Positions 51,535-63,840 of a stretch of DNA of 64,000 nucleotides are shown piece after piece (within the stretch, counting starts at the first letter, position 1; every line of letters begins with the position of its first letter). The position numbers and the translations under genes were made by a program. This DNA is from Cristatella mucedo (taxonomy: Eukaryota > Bryozoa > Phylactolaemata > Cristatellidae), in contig WPIO01000101.1 of the NCBI GenBank assembly GCA_009760855.2, forward strand, positions 401,001 through 465,000. The letters are read 5' to 3'. Under the pieces are notes generated by a model. It worked only from the letters and a program-made list of their open reading frames with translations. It was not told the DNA's origin and did no database searches.

Positions 51535-52775
51535 CTATAATAATAATAATATTTCTAGGGGCCCTCGGAAAAAATCCTCTAATAGTTATAATAACAATAC
51601 ATTAATATAGCTCTCAGAGAACTCAATCTCTTTCTAGGAACATCACATTTGCTGCAAAACAAGTGCGATCGAATGGTTAGTGGTAGCATGCTCAATGAAA
51701 ACAAGCATAAAATGGCTAGGGGGACATGGTTAGGGGCTCCTTACAGGTGACAGCAAAGAAGGAAGCATGTCCACTGCACTGTGATAGCATGCATATTTTC
51801 AGCTTACGTAAGCATACAATTCACGGAGACCCAGTAAATGCTGTGGGGAACATGTGCTTTTTAGCTTCTTTTAGATCGTGAAGTCACGTGGTGTCGTGAC
51901 GTCACGACGCCGGCATCAGGCACGAGTTCCTCGCTTTGGTAGCGCACAAACTAAAGGTACGGCCTTCCGGAGGATTCTTGGCTGGTTCGAGGCACAACTA
52001 ATATTATTAGTTTAATTCATTTGTATAGCGTCGTTAGAGAACTTAATCTCTATTCAAGCACTTCACATATGATGCGGGCTTGAGCGCATTACCTCGGTCA
52101 ACTGAATTTACCTTGACCTTGATCGCAGCGACCACTTTAACGACTGACCCAAACCGGCGCGGCTAAAAAACAGCGAGAAGAGCTGGTGGTAAGAGGCCTT
52201 AGCAGTTCGAAGTAAGTTATATAAATTTGCTGCAGCAAGACAATGAAGGGACCTAAACGTAAGTAACTAAGTCTAAAATTCAGTACGCTGCTTGACGTAG
52301 GGCCACTGCAGGTCAGCACTATTTGGTGTGATGTGACAGCTGCGACGCTCACGGCAGAGGAGCCTTAGCAGCAGAGTTTGCACCAATAGTAAGCACCCGA
52401 TTGCACAGGAGAGATTTGTAAGTCATGAGTTACAGAAGTCGACAAAGGATGCTACAAATGCACGAACCCACTTGGGTGCGATATCCGTGTACAAGCAGGT
52501 GCAAAGTTTTCGCGGTGAATCTTTGCTAGATGAAATCAGGTTCAGACTTTACATGGGATCAGATCTTTGCGTTTATTGAAAGTCTACATTGGAACAGGAC
52601 GCCCAGATTTCGTGGAAGTGCTACCGAAGATTTGAAGGTTTGAGATTCGAACGTTCTAAATTTCCGAGTAACGCTAGGTTCGCCCATAGTAAGTTCGTTT
52701 CGTCGTCATTCAATTTGAGGAAGTCTTCGCAGTCCAATTGCGAATGTGTCTGCAATACGTAGAGCGAGAGGAATG
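51535..52775 (-). mobile_element. L2-A copy, strongly decayed, split by SINE-A
   Basis: 3' tail with ATT repeats and TCTCAGAGAACTCAATC at 51583-51640, 3' UTR to about 51900, C-terminal/thumb remnants at 52180-52500, and a palm remnant to 52770 (LKLNDDETNLL). A SINE-A lies at 52008-52165. Confidence 0.75.
52008..52165 (-). mobile_element. SINE-A nested in L2-A
   Basis: Tail ATTCATTTGTATAGCG, then GTTAGAGAACTTAATCTC and GCGGGCTTGAGCGC. The head contains an extra CTTGACC-rich piece and ends CCAAACCGGCGCGG. Confidence 0.75.
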
Positions 52776-55275
52776 AGAAACCTTGACGCGCTGGAAGGCG
52801 CGGAGAGATCGAAGCGAAGACGCAGCTGCTGGCCATTAAGCGACGAGAGAGCAGTTGCACATATTTCCCCCGGCGGCTATGGTGTCTGGCGAATCTGCTC
52901 GAGTGCGATTCCCTCAGCACCAAGCTCGCCGTTCCATTGTATCGGAGTGGGTGGGCTTTGGGGCGTGCCCGTCGCCGTGCGCAACGAATGGGCTACATCA
53001 GCTCACACCCTTAGGCTGCAAGAGGGAAACGTGTCTCAAAATGGACCCGCTGCGCCGAAATTTGTTTAAAGCCTACCACCTCCGGTCGCTGTTAGAGGCG
53101 CAGACGTAGTTCTCACGGCTAGTCGAGCGAGCGAGCGAAGCTTCAAGCAGCCCCTTAAACGAACCAAATGAGCCGAGGTCCAGCGGGCGGGTAGTGAGGA
53201 CCGAACGGACCGAACGGACCGAACGGACCGAACCTGCGCATAAGGCCTTCGAACTTCCGTCTGCAGCGGTCACCGCGCCCACGCGGCCTCTTTGTTTTCT
53301 GCAGTCGGTCGGACGTGTATGGGATATAGTGAGAGCGGAATGCGTGCGGCAGCATCTGCCTCGTGCCCGGATGTTGGTCTGGCTACGATTCGGTCGGCGG
53401 TGGAGCCCCCAGCCCACAATGCACGTTGCCGCCGCCTGCATCCGCTTGGCCCCGCGCTCGTGCACCGCCGCCAGGGTGCGCTCTCGGCCGGAACTCGACA
53501 AAAAGAAAGCGCGACGAAACCGTGCGACGTCGTTCAGACTTGACAGCCGTAAATGGAGTTCCGTTCACAGAACTAGCGGCGTTGGCCAGCAAGTTTGCGG
53601 CTTGTTTTTGGCATTTGACTACAGCGGCAATGCGGCTTTTGTCTAAAGACTTTGTCATTTGCAGCAGAGTCTGCGATACCATTTTATCAGCAATCAGCTC
53701 CTGTGTGTTCTGTCCTGAGGCTCTAGTAGATGGCACGCTGCGAACCAGTCTAGAAATTTTATTCCAAGTGTTCCCTGCTCGTAGCCATAAGGAGAGGTTC
53801 TGCCCGCTCTCTCTTCTCCGCCACCAGGACTGCTATAATAATTATATTAGTTATAAACTATTGATCAGACTAATAATCGGTATTATTGGCTTTAATGTAG
53901 TTCGGCCTGTACGTCGCAGCACTGTACGGCCTGTAAGCACAAGTCACTGTTGATTCGCTGGCTAGCGCAGCCCAATTGAAATAGAGCCCGTGGTATTTGC
54001 ATTTTTAAATGAGAATAGAAATATGAGTTGGTGCGGGCAGTCGCGCACAGCAAAAGATCGAAAATATGGCGAGCCATATATTAGCATACGCAGGAAGCGG
54101 CGAGATGGCTCCAGACAGTCATTGCCGATCCTGGCCCAGAGAATGTCAAAGAGTGTTTTATTGGGTCCGCTGTTCCTCTACGTCGACTTCCGCCGATGCA
54201 GTACGCTATCACAGTAGAGCGGACCCAAAAATTTGCTTGAATATAAGATGGCCTGTACACACTGTAAGCAGAAGTCACTGTTGATTGCCTAGCTAGCCCT
54301 GACCAATTGAAGTAGAACCCGCGAAATTTGCATTTTTAAATGAGAACGACAAGATGCACTTTCATGCTGGATATTGAAAATTGAATTAACAGTTGAATCA
54401 AAAACTAATAATCAGCCTGTACGATTCTGAATGTACTACATCCCGCATGTATGTCCAGTAAATGGAAGTAATTGCCAGTTCGCTAGCCGTTGCTGACCAA
54501 CGTGATGAGAGCACGAGCGAATAAAAATTGCGAATGTCTAAATTCTAAAGCTTAAATAGTTTAATTATATAGAGTACAGAATAATTCATAGAATAACACA
54601 CAATAATAGGTTGTATAGGTTTTCTTGCTTTTCTTCCTATAACGATTGGGATGCAGTAATACAGAGCTGCAAGATTGCCCACCAGTGAGGCGGGCTCACC
54701 AGTCAGGTCGGTGGATGCTCACGCCCGCCTTACAAAGCCAAGTGTGAGTTTTCCGTGAATTTTCGCGGTGGTATTAGCTCCCTACAAGAAATCTCGGCAC
54801 TCCGCGCAAGCTAAAACGAGGAACTTTTCATTGCGAGAATTCTGTACTGCAGCTCTCAGCACTCACTGGGTGCGGTGGTCGCCAAAAATGGCGTGCTGGT
54901 TTCGACTAGGCTTAAAAGGTGCTCTGCCTATTCAGTGCCACTGTAACTCCGATTGGCTGCACCTGCCGCCATGTTTTTCGCCGCTCTTTCGAAAGCATTC
55001 GTATGGGTCATGAGCGCTCTGCCTGGAAGGCGGCCTTTCGTGCGCCGCAGCTCGCATGTGCGGCGTGTAACGATTCAAGCGATCCTCGCTGATCGCTGAT
55101 CAGTAGAAATGCTAGATACACACAGACGGATGAACGCCAGCTGCTCGCGATCGCTAAGTGCCGAAATGGGCGATGACACGCGTTTCCGCCTCCGCCTCGA
55201 ACGCACGCGCTCGATGGTGGCGGCGAGTCTGGAGACGAGCGAGGGAATGCGCATTCGGTTGCCAGGGGCAGCTCC
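52776..55275. other. Unassigned sequence with a repeated 100-bp block
   Basis: Four GACCGAACG units lie at about 53200-53235. Direct repeats lie at 53904-54015 and 54250-54346. A minus frame at 53383-53736 has a helical-looking Lys/Ala/Leu segment, but no family was recognised. Confidence 0.4.
53904..54346. repeat. Pair of about 100-bp direct repeats with conserved ATTTGCAT
   Basis: Copy 1 is 53904-54015 and copy 2 54250-54346. Shared blocks in order: GGCCTGTA, AAGTCACTGTTGATT, CCAATTGAA, TAGARCCCG and ATTTGCATTTTTAAATGAGAA (ATTTGCAT at 53995-54002 and 54326-54333). Confidence 0.85.
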
Positions 55276-56075
55276 AAGGCCAGCTAGCGAGGACCCAGCG
55301 AATGCTGAGAGGGAACTTGTGCGTTCTAGCTTCTTTGTAAAATGTCGTCACGTCAGGAGAATGTCGTGGCGTCAGTCGGGAGTGAGATCCGGGATTTTGG
55401 AGCACGCGAGCTAAATGCACGGTCTCCCGAGGGAGTGAGATTTGTTAGAGGTGCAGCTGAATGATTCAAACGAGTCAAAAGAGAAAGAGTGGTACGATGA
55501 CTAGCCTGATTGACAGGCAGTTCGGACAGGTAGGCTGGAGCCAGAGAATGAAGGGACCTAAAATTGAGTGACAAAACCTTGAAGCCGATGCACTTCTTGA
55601 CTGGTAGCCGGTGCAGATCGGCGAGCAGTGGTTTTATGTGGCAGCTGCGACGCTTACGACAGACAAGCCTAGCTGCAGAGTTTTTCGCCAACTGTATGTG
55701 CCTGATTGCACAGGCCAGTAAAGGAGCAAGTAAGGAGTTATAGAAGTTGAGACGGGATGTCAAAAATGCATGGACCAATTTGGACGTGGTATCCCTGTCT
55801 GGGCAAGCACGAATTTCAGCAATGCTCCGTAGCTTAAATTAGGCAGACATGGCTGCGAAGCTGATGCGGTCATCGAGCGAAAGGTAACTTTGGAAAGGGA
55901 CATTCAGGTTTCGTGCCGACACCACAGGAGATACTCTTGCCGAGCCCATTCTGAGGGGTAGCTTGTCTAATTTCCGAGTCACACTAGGTGTGCCCATAGC
56001 TAGTAGTTTGGTTTTACCTTCGTTCGAGTGAATAAAGTTTCTCGTCATCCAGGCGTAAATGCCAGCGACGTGTAG
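55276..56075 (-). mobile_element. L2-A copy, thumb to palm, decayed
   Basis: The minus frame 55353-55778 shows VHAFLTSRLNFYNSLL, RHIQLAKNSAARLVC, KPLLADLHRLPVKK and GDRAFSSRAPKS. The frame at 55839-56070 shows NEGKTKLLAMGTPSV and SYLSLDDRIS. It has lost its 3' tail and active site. Confidence 0.85.
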
Positions 56076-57130
56076 ACGAGGGAGGATCGATTGAAAATCG
56101 ATCCGGAAACGTGACTGGAGAAAGACACGAGGGCGGGGCAGCGGCACGTGCGGCGCAAGCGGAGCGGCGAGATGCCGTCGGCCGCGGCGGACAGCGCCTC
56201 GCCGCTCCGCTCCGGTTTCGTTCGGGTTTCTCGTCCAGCCAGCCCCGATCGGGCCAGCGCTACAGTTTCCACGGGTGCACATCACCACATGCAATTAGGG
56301 CCGGGCGAGCGTCTTGGCGCTAAAAGCATTGACCTTTTCGACCATCTTGACCACATTCCCACTCGGCAGCAAAAAAGTCAAAGTTGCGAGCGTCGTAGCT
56401 GGCTTCCATTCGGCCGCCGCCGCGCGCCGGCTCGCGCCGAGGCGGGCTCTCGAGGGGCCCGCCCAAAGTAAACGCTAGCGGCAGCGGAGGAACCGTTCAA
56501 GCGGAGGCTCGGACGCCGAGAGCGCTTCCGGCGACCGACCGGAGGCCATTGCGGGGTGGGCGGACGCATGCACGGCAGGCAGGGCTGTCCGTTCGCCAGC
56601 GTTCGCAAAGCCCGAAGCGGATGCAGCAACGCCGGCGGTCGCCGAAGCGAGCAAAAACTACGCGCGCCGCGTCTTCGGTTTTTCTTTGACCGACTGCGCC
56701 ACCTGGTCGCTGGCAAACTCGGAGCCGTCCGGAGCTCGAGGAGACAGCAGCGGCGAGCTCTCTTCTTCCGTGGCTGACACGCGGCTCGTTGTAAGCACGT
56801 CGCCGTTGTCAGCCAAAATGGCGCTGGGCTGCAGAAAGCAGTTTGACGCCGCTGCGCTCAGGCTTCCGTGGGTGTATCGAGTCTCCAATGCATTCTTAGA
56901 TATTGGTAGCTTGTGCACCCGAGGCGCCTACGCTCCGTGGCAAATTCCCGACTTAATTTTACCAGCGGGATGTGCCGAAAGCTGGAATCTGTGCAACGCG
57001 CTTGCCTTTCATACTCTGTACATTCGGTACATACATTTTTTTAAATATTTACAATATACATTTATTTATCTATACAAGCAGCTCACTGCCTGTGGACTCA
57101 CTTCGCTGAGTCATAGTAGTTCCGTAACGA
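56076..57130. other. Unassigned GC-rich sequence
   Basis: Overlapping open frames on both strands, no domain. It ends in AT-rich sequence (TATATATA) that forms the tail of the adjacent SINE-A. Confidence 0.45.
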
Positions 57131-57292
57131 AATATATAAATATATATATATATATAATTCATTTATATAGCGCCCCAAGAGCTTAATCTCTATTCAGGCG
57201 CTTCACATATGCCTCGGGGCTCGAGCTCACGACCTCAGTCAGACCCTGGTCAGTGCGAGCACGTTAACCGCTGGACCAAACCAGCTCGGCGG
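57131..57292 (-). mobile_element. SINE-A with (AT)n tail
   Basis: On the minus strand: GGTTTGGTCCAGCGGTTAAC (A box), GTCGTGAGCTCGAGCCCCG (B-box region), then GATTAAGCTCTTGGGGCGC, TATATAAATGAATTATA and (TA)n. Confidence 0.9.
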
Positions 57293-58084
57293 AAGACAAT
57301 GCTGGCCATCTTGCCGCTTGACGGAAGTGCGCCATCTTGCTACGTGGCGCAAGTGCGCCGTCTTGCGGCGCGACAGACTTTCTCCCTTTAATTAGTACAT
57401 TCATGCTTATTTCCGATGTCATCGAGCTCATCTTAATTGGGAAGATGTTTCTATACAAAAACTGCTAGCTCTTGTTTAACGCTCACTTCGGGAAATAGTG
57501 TTTATTGCTTTTTAATCAGCCCACTTCGAGAAAAGCCGCAAGACCGTGACTTATGCACGGTCAGTTACCTGAACCTGGCTCCTGAAAAGAGCGTGAAGCT
57601 GCATAGTTCCGCTATGACTCCTAGCGACCGAGCTGTCTGTCTAGTAGTAGTAGTAGCAGCGAGTGCGCGCTGACGACGGAACGCCCGTCACGATCGTCGG
57701 AGTGCTGGAGCCAGTTTCTCGTGACTGTTTCTGGATTAGACAATCAATCTGCGTCTCAGCTACAGCATTCAACGCAACCCGCCGGCCGCGCACCCTTTGA
57801 TCTCGCAGCTTCGCTAAGCAAGCCAGCCAATGCGCTCTATGCGCATGCGCCCAATCGGAAAGGCCGGCCGACCCGCCAGCTTGTCAAGCATGAACCGGTC
57901 TGCTTAGGGAACTGTTACGTTGTAGAAACGGATCCGCTCGCCACTCTCCGTGCCTCGCCACTCTCCGTGCCTCGGCTAGCCGCGCGAGCGAAGCCGCCGC
58001 TCCGTGGCTGCTCAGAGACACTCAGCGCCGCTCAGAGTGCACGACGCCGACATGGACGTTACCGTCCTGCCGACGTCGGTAAGA
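57293..58084. other. Unassigned sequence
   Basis: No gene or repeat family was recognised. A (TAG)5 run lies at about 57642-57656. Confidence 0.5.
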
Positions 58085-58310
58085 CAACAGTATGGCGCCC
58101 TATGAGAACTGAATCTCTTGGTACGCACTTTACTTTGCTTGGAAGAAAGCGCGTTAGCTGTTTTATGATATTCGCAGTGTCAGCCCGCATGAGCATGCCA
58201 AGATCAACTCGCACAGCAGATGCTGGGAGGACAACGTGGGCTTCGTGCTTCCACATAAATGTCGTCTCGTCATGCCTTTATATATGTCGCGACGTCAGTT
58301 AGTAGCGAGT
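58085..58310 (-). mobile_element. L2-A 3' region fragment
   Basis: GCGCCCTATGAGAACTGAATC, then CAGTGTCAGCCCGCATGAGC and CGTCAGTTAGTAGCGAG, matching the L2-A 3' UTR order. There is no ATT tail. Confidence 0.65.
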
Positions 58311-58424
58311 TTTATTATCATCGCCGTCGCGTAACTTGTGCTTCCTCAGCATGACTTCAAAACGGTTTAATTACGCTCATTTAAGCACTTCGAGAATACT
58401 ATTAATAGTAATTATACGAATCAA

Positions 58425-59180
58425 GTATTGTGCAGCACCCTACCAGAACTGGATCACCTTTTTTAGACATCACCTAGGCTGAAAGGGAACATGGCCAATG
58501 ATTGGTGATGCAATGCCCAATTTCAGCACGCGTAAGCACAAAAAGAACCATAAAAAAAACGTGACGGAGCATATGCAGCGATGAGCTGCTGAACTTGCAC
58601 TATTTTTTAAATGTTGTCAAGTGAAGTGGTAAGTGCCAGAGCTGGAGAATGAGGGGACCTTAAATTGACTGAGAGGATCATGACTTCGGTAAGCTGCTTT
58701 CATATGAGCAGCGGAAGGTCTGTAAGAAGTTTCGTAACGTGAGTTGCGAATCTTAAGACAGAAATAAAGGCTAGCAGCAGAGTTTTGCATTAGCAGGTGG
58801 CATGTTATTACACTCTAAGGAAAACCTGCGACAAGGAATTGTAGAATTCTTTACGCGATATCGCAAATGGTTGAGGTAGAATTACCTGAGCACGCAAATA
58901 ATTTGAAATATGACCTATCCAAAGTAGGCGGACTGAGCTGCATAGCTGATGTGGTCATTTAGTGAGTGGCCTTTTTAGACAGGATCCGCCAGACTCCAAC
59001 AGCAGAGGGCAACATTCGGGCTACGGCGGACTGGGCTGACTGGGCTGCCGATTTTGAAGATCAGGTTTCCTTTTTTGAGTGAACCTAGGTTTACTCATAC
59101 GTATCAAGTTGGTTTGATTGCCATTCAGTATAGCAAAGCTTACGGCCATGCAAGCTTCGTAAACAAGCTTAGGTAACGTT
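58425..59180 (-). mobile_element. L2-A copy, strongly decayed
   Basis: CAGCACCCTACCAGAACTGG at the 3' side, CACGCGTAAGCACAAAAAG, GAGAATGAGGGGACC, then the palm-side sequence (GCTGATGTGGTCATTTAGTG). No frame is intact. Confidence 0.65.
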
Positions 59181-59544
59181 AGTCACCTGCTATCATTTTC
59201 GGGTTTGTCTATCTCGCGCTTATAATAGGAGCTATTGAAACTATATTGCATTACCCTAACCGTGGCGTTGGAATATCCGGCGCATGTTAGAGTGACCGCG
59301 CGAGACAGAATATTGCGTTTCGTGGACATTTAAAGGTTTTTGATCCTAAAAGGACTTGCGTGGTCCGCCTATAAAAGAGCGGTTATAATTATACACTTCA
59401 AAAAGATTTCCGATAGAAAACCGGCCGCTAATGTGTTGCAGACGGCTTTACGTGTGACTTTGAGAAGGGTACCTGCTAATTTCCATGAGAGGACACAAAC
59501 TAGAAGAACGTGTTCAACTTTGAATGGCCAGCAGATAGTTTAGA

Positions 59545-59628
59545 ATGGCCACTGTAAAGTGCCTAGAAAGATTATCTATTCGATTCTCTGAGGGCACTAT
59601 CCAAATTTGTTATTATTATTGTTGTTCG
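59545..59628 (+). mobile_element. L2-A 3' tail fragment
   Basis: TGTAAAGTGCCTAGAAAGAT, then GATTCTCTGAGGGCACTATC and TTATTATTATTG: the terminal part only. Confidence 0.75.
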
Positions 59629-59710
59629 TAAATGTGCTATTTTCATGCTCATTTAAGCAGTTAAAATGTGTAGAGCAGATCATCCCTTTCATTTTAAATT
59701 GTTTCCGTTA

Positions 59711-59805
59711 CTACGATTCCATGCATTTACTACGATTCCACGCACTTACTACGATTCCACGCACTTACTACGATTCCACGCACTTACTACGATTCCACGC
59801 ACTTA
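59711..59805. repeat. 19-bp tandem array, five copies
   Basis: Five units of CTACGATTCCACGCACTTA. The first is diverged and the last four are identical. Confidence 0.96.
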
Positions 59806-60715
59806 CGAGTCCCGGCCTGTGCCTTTAAATCGTCTGCAACTGATGCAAAACTCGTCACCTCGACGTAGCTGCCGTGTCACACCACTTGTATCAGAGCTTC
59901 AGTGGCTAAATAGAAAGCTTTGCATTGACGTCAAGATCCTCTACCTGGCTTACAGGTCGCTTCACTCGCTTGCACCACCAGCCTACCTATTCAACCTCCG
60001 CGTACCTCAAGTCACGTGCTCTCTCGCACCACCCAGCTCCTCGGTTTCCAGTCGTCTCGCTGTCGTTCGCAATAAATTGAAATCTTTCGGTGATCAAGCC
60101 TTATTTTATTGCACGCAAAAGCCTGAAAGTCACTTTTTCCTTCTGTCAGCACCTGTGACGACTTCGCACAATTTAATTCTCAGCGAAAAGGCGCATCTGT
60201 TCCGCTCAGTTTTCCTTTTGCCGCTGTAACTTGTCTTGTTTGCCTGTACTTTGCGTGCTTTGCTGTGCTTGGTCCTGTGCGCGCACGCTACGCCCCTGGA
60301 TCTCTGCCCAGGAGAAAAGGGGCTCGCTCTTCACGACCCGGGTCGTGGGTTCGAGTCCTGCACGTGGGTTCGAGTCCTGCAGTGAGCGATCGTTTATCAC
60401 TCACTGAAAGCGGTGGCGATAGCCGGTAAGGCTCTTTTTCCGCTACTAAAATAAGGCTGTTAAATCAGCTAACCGTTTTTTTAACTAGTGTAGTAGGGTC
60501 TTAATAATCGGCAGCCTGGATGTCTTGTTTTTCTTCATGGCTGGCTAGGCATGGTACTTTGATGCTTGCTTTTGCGTTTGCTGCTTTTTTGAGCCTAATA
60601 CCATGCTTGTCATTAACTCTTGGCTATTGATTCTCTTGCGGTGGGTTGTGCTGCACCCGGAGAGAGATTTCGTTCTCTTCGGGCACTAGACAACAGATTT
60701 GTTATTTTTATTCTT
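59806..60715 (+). mobile_element. L2-A-like RT 3' part with nested SINE-B
   Basis: The frame 59666-60229 shows NRLQLMQNSSPR, VTPLVSELQWL and RNKLKSFGDQALF. The 3' UTR resumes after the SINE and ends with GAGAGATTTCGTTCTCTTCG, GGCACTAGACAACAG and TTATTTTTATT at 60660-60715. It is diverged from the other copies. Confidence 0.7.
60295..60475 (+). mobile_element. SINE-B with duplicated B box
   Basis: GTGGGTTCGAGTCCTGCA occurs twice in tandem (60345-60381), then GAGCGATCGTTTATCACTC, GATAGCCGGTAAGGCTC and AAGGCTGTTAAATCAGC. The head is disturbed (CTCTGCCCAGGAGAAAAGG). Confidence 0.8.
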
Positions 60716-61829
60716 GCACCCCTCACGTTCGGACGAGTTCCTCGAGCTTTCTCGAGCTCGAGCGCATGCGCTCACACGGCTCCGTACGTACGTCTCAAAT
60801 TCGCTTCATACCGTATACCTTAAACATTATGAATCGTCGACCATTACTCGTCGCTCGATCAGTGGATCATGGCAAATAGCATACAGCATATAGCACTCAC
60901 TGGCTTATATCTCACGTAACATCGGACCTACTTTGCCTTGCCCTTCCGCCGAGTAATGCAAACGCGAGGCACGAGCTGTGTTGAAATGGAACCTGCTTGT
61001 CGCTTAGCATTCTGCTGTGAGCAATCTTGGATAGCCTTCCTGAGCAGTCTACCTTGGATAGTATGTCAAACGCAAGCAATGTTTACGTTCTCTAACTAAC
61101 AAAGAGCTTGCTCGACAAGAAAGTTGAAGAACCTTTGTTAACCGAAAGTCTCCTTAAGAAACCTTCACTCTGACATACCTGTCAGCTGCATTTGCCTCGT
61201 TAGCGAACCTCAAAACTTCAGCTTCGTCTTTTTTGTCTTAATTATTGGGAAAACTGCGTAGGGCATCGAATATCTCTGATGTCAATCAAAACATACAATT
61301 ATTGACCAGCCACCTAATAGTAAGCTCCGTTGAACTCAGCCTTTCTGGGTGCTTAGGCGGAGGCTGCCTGTGCTGTCGATAGATTATGGCTCTGCACAGA
61401 GCTTTTGCAAGAATTAGCTTGGCTGCATATAAATGACTTCAAATTCATCTATCTGGGATCGAAATCAAATATTTTGCCAAAAAAGCCAAATTGGCTTTGT
61501 TTGATTCTCACTATGGAGTAAATTTTTCTTTATTGTCCAATTACAGTAAACACAAAGCCGTCGTGAGCTGCTGAAATCCACTTATCGCATCAAGTTTTGT
61601 ATGCAGATATCAAAATCTGCGATAATAGAGAGTGCAGAATGTTTGAGGCACGGAGCAGAAAATCACTTTTTTATATAGTGGCTGTGAAGAGTAGTGACAG
61701 ATTGTCCCTGGAGGGAAAACTTCTTTAGAATGGCGAACAAGCGTTTCTCCTCGGTTGCCGATACTCTCAAATTACCTCGAAAATAGTATAAATTACCAAA
61801 AAGTAGTATATTGTATCAGAGGTCCGTCT
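60716..61829. other. Unassigned sequence
   Basis: No coding, RNA or repeat signal was recognised in about 1.1 kb of AT-rich DNA. Confidence 0.5.
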
Positions 61830-63840
61830 GCGGTCGCTGGTGGGTTGAACAAAGCAATCGCTAACTTCTTATCGACTCGGGTCTCACGCAGCTGCCTTGG
61901 TTGAGTCTTATGACCTTTGCACTGACCTTTTTAAAAAGACTCCAGCAGCAAAGCGATTGGCCCTAGCCCTTACCCCTGGGCATCCATCCCCCCTCTGTGG
62001 TCTTCACTGGCAGACAACGTTTGCCCAGCCATAACTAAAATTGTGATTCTTCTCTAGAAAAATAGGTTGTACCAAAGTCCTTCAAATCGGCCATCATTAG
62101 GCCAATACTTAGAAAGCCTGGATCTGTTTCGGAGATCATAGCAAACTATCGCCGAGTTTTTCTTCTTCCTCTTTGTCAATTATTATTGAGAAAGATAGCC
62201 GCTAATCAGCTTGTAGCACACATTGAAAAGACTAAACTGGCTGAAAGAGTTCTGTCGGGATATAAGCGAAATACCTACTTACTTACTTACCGAAACTGCT
62301 GTCCTCCCTATAACAAATGACAGGCTATGCAACAATGATGGCGATAATGCCACTGCCCTAGCCTTGCCGTATCTATCAGCTGCCATCGACACTAGCAGTC
62401 GCAGGGGGAGGGGGAACTAGCTGATTTAACAGCCTCAATTGTATAGCAGCAGAAGAGCCATATTGGCTATTACCGTCACTTCCAGTGGGCAATAAAGGAT
62501 CAGCACTGCAGGATTCGAACCCACGACCTCGGTCGGGAGGAGCGAACACCTACCCTCCTGGGCTATCACGGTTATTGGTCACGATATTTGACGATTGAAT
62601 GATTGAGTACGGCGATCGATCTGGCCGAAGAGGCAATGGCATTATCAAATCGTACTTGTCAGATCGTGTTCAGTCCCTGCCGTATGTGGTCAGGTCTCAT
62701 CCACCAGACTTGTCACCTGTGGAGTCCCACAAGGATCCGTCCTCCTTGGTCCTTCGGCTGTTCTCCATTTACACTGAACCTCTGTAAAAAGTTATGCGGG
62801 CTCATGGAATCGGCAATCACTTTTATGCTGATGATACTCAGTTGTATTGGCCATTTAAACCTTCGGAGTCTGCAGCAGCGACTGATTAACTGAAAGCTTG
62901 CCTTGCAGACATTTTATCATGGATGTCGGCCAATTCCCTTAAACTTAGACGATTAAACGACGATTAAAAGAAGATTAAACCGAACTGCTACTCAGCAACA
63001 CTGCAAGCATCTGGCTGGACTACTACACTTTGCTCCTATTATAGGAGATGCTGTTGCGCTCGGAATTTAGATGTCGTCTTTAAAAGCTGTGGAAATGTTT
63101 GAAAGTTGCATTAGGAAGACTGCGTCCACAGCCAGCCATAACGTCTGGTCCCTATATAAGGTTGGGAACTGTCTAACACGGTGGGTCGCAAAAAGTTTAA
63201 TTATCCCCCCATTTCTGTCTGGGCTAGATTATTGCAATTCCATTTTGGCTGGTACCGAAAAAGCCGCTGGGCCTCTGCAGCTGGTGATTAATATGGCTTC
63301 GAGGCGAAGTAGCAAATTCCAGAGGTTTGACCATGTGTCTCCTTTGATGGAGCTTTGATATCTCCCGATTGATCAACGGATACAGATATAAATTCTTATT
63401 CTGACCCAAAAAGGCTTGGCTACTTCATGCCTTGCTGAACTGCTGCACCGTCTTCAGCCTCATTGTGCCCTGCGGTCTTTTATGGACAATAAATTTGCTT
63501 TTGTATCTCTCCGCTTAGACTTTTGGCGACATAGCTTTTTCTCTGCAGGTCATTGGCTGTGAAGAATCACTTCCGCAATTCTTAGGCAACGACATCTACT
63601 CTCTTGCCGCCGACTATGGCACATCCTTTCCGGCCGTCCTGAGCTGCTACTTCATGCTACTCACTACCTCAACTGCTCTCTTGACTCAGCTTTGCTTCTC
63701 ACGTTCTCTTTGTTGCGTGAGATGGCGTCTGATGGCTATCGAATGCATATTGAAAGTCACTCAGACTTTGAGTGCGCTGTAGAGAGCTCACCTGCGTAAC
63801 ACCTATGTAGTCTTTGTGCAGCTACAGATATAGATGCATT
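61830..63840 (+). mobile_element. L2-B copy, RT to 3' end, with nested SINE-B
   Basis: Linker and fingers remnants (FKSAIIRPILRK, 62080-62160) and a damaged fingers region to 62405, then the SINE. The palm follows at 62600-62890, including ATGATACTCAGTTGTATTGG (the DDTQLYW strand). The thumb is at 63200-63360 (DYCNSILAGTEKAAGPLQLV), and the C-terminal remnants and L2-B 3' end (CTGCGTAACACCTATGTAG) are at about 63795-63835. Stops occur throughout. Confidence 0.8.
62412..62580 (-). mobile_element. SINE-B nested in L2-B
   Basis: On the minus strand: GTGATAGCCCAGGAGGGTAG (A box), GTGGGTTCGAATCCTGCAG (perfect B box), then CTGATCCTTTATTGCCCAC, GTAATAGCCAATATGGCTC and GAGGCTGTTAAATCAGC. It is the best-preserved SINE-B. 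Confidence 0.9.

Noticed and set aside
60340-60385. tRNA gene suggested by a perfect B box
   Set aside because: It is the duplicated B box of a SINE-B copy. No cloverleaf can be drawn around it.
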